From Collinsella sp. (GTDB taxonomy: Bacteria > Actinomycetota > Coriobacteriia > Coriobacteriales > Coriobacteriaceae), in NCBI GenBank assembly GCA_019424965.1, contig JAHYYL010000007.1, positions 1 to 64,000 on the forward strand: a stretch of DNA of 64,000 nucleotides. Reading direction: 5' to 3'. The notes under the pieces are model-generated. The model did no database searches, was not told the origin of the DNA, and was given only the letters and a program-made list of their open reading frames with translations. Positions within the stretch are counted from its first letter, which is position 1; every line of letters begins with the position of its first letter. Positions 62,137 to 64,000 of the stretch are shown in pieces. Made by a program: the position numbers and the translations under genes.

Positions 62137-63081
62137 TTATCGAGTCTCCGTCGCGCCCGTCAGAGTAGTTCCGCTCACGCTAATGTCCAGGTCGCCCCAG
62201 CCACCGGGCGTTTTGCCGTCCGCTCGGTAAAAGTTGACGACCATCGAACCCGGCTCCATGGTGAACGTAGCCTTGCGAGCTGCAGCATCCACCGTCGCGC
62301 TATGGTTGGTCTCAAAGAACGGGTCGATCTCCACGTTCTCCCCCCACGTGAGCGTGACGTTTGCCAGTGCGCCCGTAACCGTCACGCGGTAGTTGTATGC
62401 AGCGTAATCAGCAAACTTGCCAGCCTCATCGACCAGCGCGCCCTCAACCGCAGCGGTCTTGACCTCGGCCCTCTTTGACGGCACGACTTTCGCCGCCAGA
62501 CAGGCTAGCTCGGTGCCGGGGCTCTTCTCCGATACGACCGTGGCCTTAATCACAAAGTATGCTTGTCCCAACTTAGCCTCGGGGAAGGTCACGGTGTAGT
62601 CGTTCTTGGTAGGTTGATTCTCCGGAAGCGTGACGCTGCTACCGGGCTGGGGCGCATAGCTCCACGTGGCGCCATCGAGCCCGTGCCCCTCGACCGTCAA
62701 GGTGTATGTCACATTTTTGTCGTTGCAGAAGTTGCTGTTGCCCAGCAAGTAGTTGTAGATGCTAAAGGTAAAGTTGCACTGCCCGTTGTTGGGATACACC
62801 GTAACGGAGCGCTGGGCACGGGCGAGCTCGTCGGGGCTAGGCGCACTCATATAGCCCGTGAGCAAATCGCTTGCAAATAGGCTCTGCGCAGTGCCCGTTG
62901 CGGCGACGGACTTTAGAAATCCGTTGGCGGTGTAGGCGGAATAGGTAAAGTAGCCACCCGTCACGAGCGCCACGGCGCAAATAAGTGCGATTGCCGCCAC
63001 AACCAGCTTGTTCTTGACTAGGCTCTTGCTTTTTGCCAGCTGCTCGCGCTCGGCATCCTGCTGTTTCTCTTGCTTCTCCAT
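62137..63081 (-). CDS. Single-pass membrane protein with extracellular beta domains, unknown
   Basis: The 314-residue protein has a charged cytosolic N-terminus (Glu/Lys/Gln-rich, 1-24), one membrane helix (about 25-50) and an extracellular part. The latter holds a first domain with two cysteines (CNFTFSIYNY..NFCND) and at least one more beta-sandwich-like domain (about 195-314). I recognise no family. ATG at 63081 follows GGAGAGGGGGCG. It lies 39 bases before the giant protein's gene and shares its operon, so it may anchor, process or escort that protein. This is context inference. Confidence 0.8.
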   Translation of the reverse strand: MEKQEKQQDAEREQLAKSKSLVKNKLVVAAIALICAVALVTGGYFTYSAYTANGFLKSVAATGTAQSLFASDLLTGYMSAPSPDELARAQRSVTVYPNNGQCNFTFSIYNYLLGNSNFCNDKNVTYTLTVEGHGLDGATWSYAPQPGSSVTLPENQPTKNDYTVTFPEAKLGQAYFVIKATVVSEKSPGTELACLAAKVVPSKRAEVKTAAVEGALVDEAGKFADYAAYNYRVTVTGALANVTLTWGENVEIDPFFETNHSATVDAAARKATFTMEPGSMVVNFYRADGKTPGGWGDLDISVSGTTLTGATETR

Positions 63082-63095
63082 GTGCGCCCCCTCTC

Positions 63096-63935
63096 CTACT
63101 TGCCGCTCGTGTTGCGCGCGATCAGGTAAATCACGTCGGTCTCTTTGGCGCTCTCGTCCCACGAAAGCTTGATGATAAAGTTAAGCGTGTCATTGCCAGT
63201 CGAGTTGTCGAGTGTCTTAGCGTTGAGGTCGCCTTTGCCGAATTTCTTGTATCGGTAGAGCGGGCGCGCGTTGCGCTGGACGTTTTGATAGTCCTTGAAT
63301 GTAGGGTCGCTTGCGCCCTCGCCCGGCACGGCTGCCAGACCGTCGTTCTCCTTGTTGATATATTCGAAGCTCGTCAGCAGGTTCTCTCCGGTTGCTTTCC
63401 AGCTATAAGATTTGCCGTCTGCGGTACCGCTCACGTCGGGCGTCTGGAGCGCAGACGTGTTCTCGGCTCTGTACAGCTCGATAGTGAGACCCGTAATGTT
63501 GGTCGTATTCGCAAGCTGCAGCTCAAACCCGTCGCCGCCCGTCTGCACGCAAAACGGGCGCTTGAGCGTCACCGTGCTGCCAGTCTTGGTATCGCCGTAT
63601 TCGGGGTTGTAGCTCAGGTCGATCTGCTCTGTTGCCGTAGCGTTGGGGCCCAGCACCTTGAGCTCTGCCGGCTCCTTGATCTTGCCGACGGTGGAGCCGC
63701 GATTGGCATCGACGAACCATCCGAGCGTCAATCCCAGCAACACGAGAAGCACGGCCACCAGACCCACGATGGCCAGGGATTCGCGACGGTGGTCGCTCAC
63801 CCAAGCCTTGATGCGCTCGATGCGGCCAGCCGGACGCGCTTCGCCGTGCGAGCCGAACCCGTTGCCGCCGGGGTTTGCCGCTCCTTCGTTGTGTTTGATA
63901 TCGCCCTGCTCGCGGGCATTAAGCTGCTCGTCCAT
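63096..63935 (-). CDS. Single-pass membrane protein with extracellular domain, unknown
   Basis: The 279-residue protein has a Gly/Asn/Glu-rich cytosolic N-terminus (1-50), a membrane helix (about 53-75, LAIVGLVAVLLVLLGLTLGW) and a beta-rich extracellular domain ending KETDVIYLIARNTSGK. Topology matches the next gene's product, and the pair probably works with the giant protein. ATG at 63935 follows AAGGAGG and begins right after the upstream stop (TAAATG spacing of zero), so translation is coupled. Confidence 0.78.
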   Translation of the reverse strand: MDEQLNAREQGDIKHNEGAANPGGNGFGSHGEARPAGRIERIKAWVSDHRRESLAIVGLVAVLLVLLGLTLGWFVDANRGSTVGKIKEPAELKVLGPNATATEQIDLSYNPEYGDTKTGSTVTLKRPFCVQTGGDGFELQLANTTNITGLTIELYRAENTSALQTPDVSGTADGKSYSWKATGENLLTSFEYINKENDGLAAVPGEGASDPTFKDYQNVQRNARPLYRYKKFGKGDLNAKTLDNSTGNDTLNFIIKLSWDESAKETDVIYLIARNTSGK

Positions 63936-64000
63936 TTATTTATCCGCCTCCTTGGCGGTGAAGCGCACGCGAATGTACTTGACGTTCTTGCCGATAATCT
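63936..64000 (-). CDS. 3' end of a further gene in the surface operon (partial)
   Basis: The last 20 codons before TAA read ..KNVKYIRVRFTAKEADK and contain, overlapping their end, the ribosome site of the next gene. The rest lies outside the window. The ending resembles a beta strand followed by a charged tail, much as in the neighbouring protein, and could be a related surface component. It shows the operon begins further upstream. Confidence 0.7.
   Translation of the reverse strand, partial: IIGKNVKYIRVRFTAKEADK

Overview
The window is high-GC, gene-dense bacterial chromosome, most likely from a Coriobacteriia actinobacterium close to Collinsella. That assignment rests on gene content and style: NarL/LuxR-type regulators, an NRAMP-related magnesium transporter beside an MgtE-like protein, a six-function Ech-type hydrogenase locus, alanine-rich proteins, and many short palindromes containing GTCCCC between genes. 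There is no rRNA or tRNA gene to confirm it, and I saw no prophage or CRISPR array.

Layout. 0-3.6 kb: a lipoprotein, a glucose-family PTS IIA protein, a divergent RpiR regulator and pyrE. 3.7-6.8 kb: mgtA behind a leader that carries a candidate 23-residue peptide. 6.9-11.8 kb: a LuxR remnant cut off by a repeat array, then a zinc-ribbon/SPFH envelope operon and a lipoprotein. 11.9-15.9 kb: an overlapping trio of 7TM sensor, histidine kinase and response regulator. 16-20.7 kb: a decayed 6-phospho-beta-glucosidase, a DUF4867-type gene, luxS, a nucleoside hydrolase and a ribokinase. 20.9-33.5 kb: an OatA-like acyltransferase, the NRMT-like/MgtE-like pair, a degenerate polysaccharide deacetylase, PRC-barrel and YtxH proteins, an orphan cyanophycin-synthetase N-domain, a CorC-type protein, hemolysin III and an alpha/beta hydrolase. 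33.8-44.2 kb: a DUF362 ferredoxin, an FtsX/LolD-type ABC exporter, and an ATPase plus two ABC-2 permeases divergent from a kinase/regulator pair, resembling a linearmycin-type (Lnr) module. 44.7-50.4 kb: an Ech hydrogenase operon in the order A-B-C-D-E-F with A and B fused. 50.6-64 kb: an orphan transposase-like HTH protein, then an operon encoding a 3556-residue secreted beta-helix-type protein and two membrane-anchored partners, with a third gene running off the edge.

Two themes recur. Magnesium and metal handling appears three times (mgtA, the NRMT/MgtE pair, CorC). Cell-envelope and surface functions account for much of the rest.

The least explained sequence is non-coding. A roughly 146-bp element with nested stems, a C(UUCG)G-capped hairpin and a second hairpin that covaries between two copies sits next to pyrE and the first lipoprotein. 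Two 154-bp elements in opposite orientation, with near-perfect terminal inverted repeats and a conserved core, lie between the second response regulator and the hydrogenase operon. Several palindrome arrays interrupt or supply the ends of genes.
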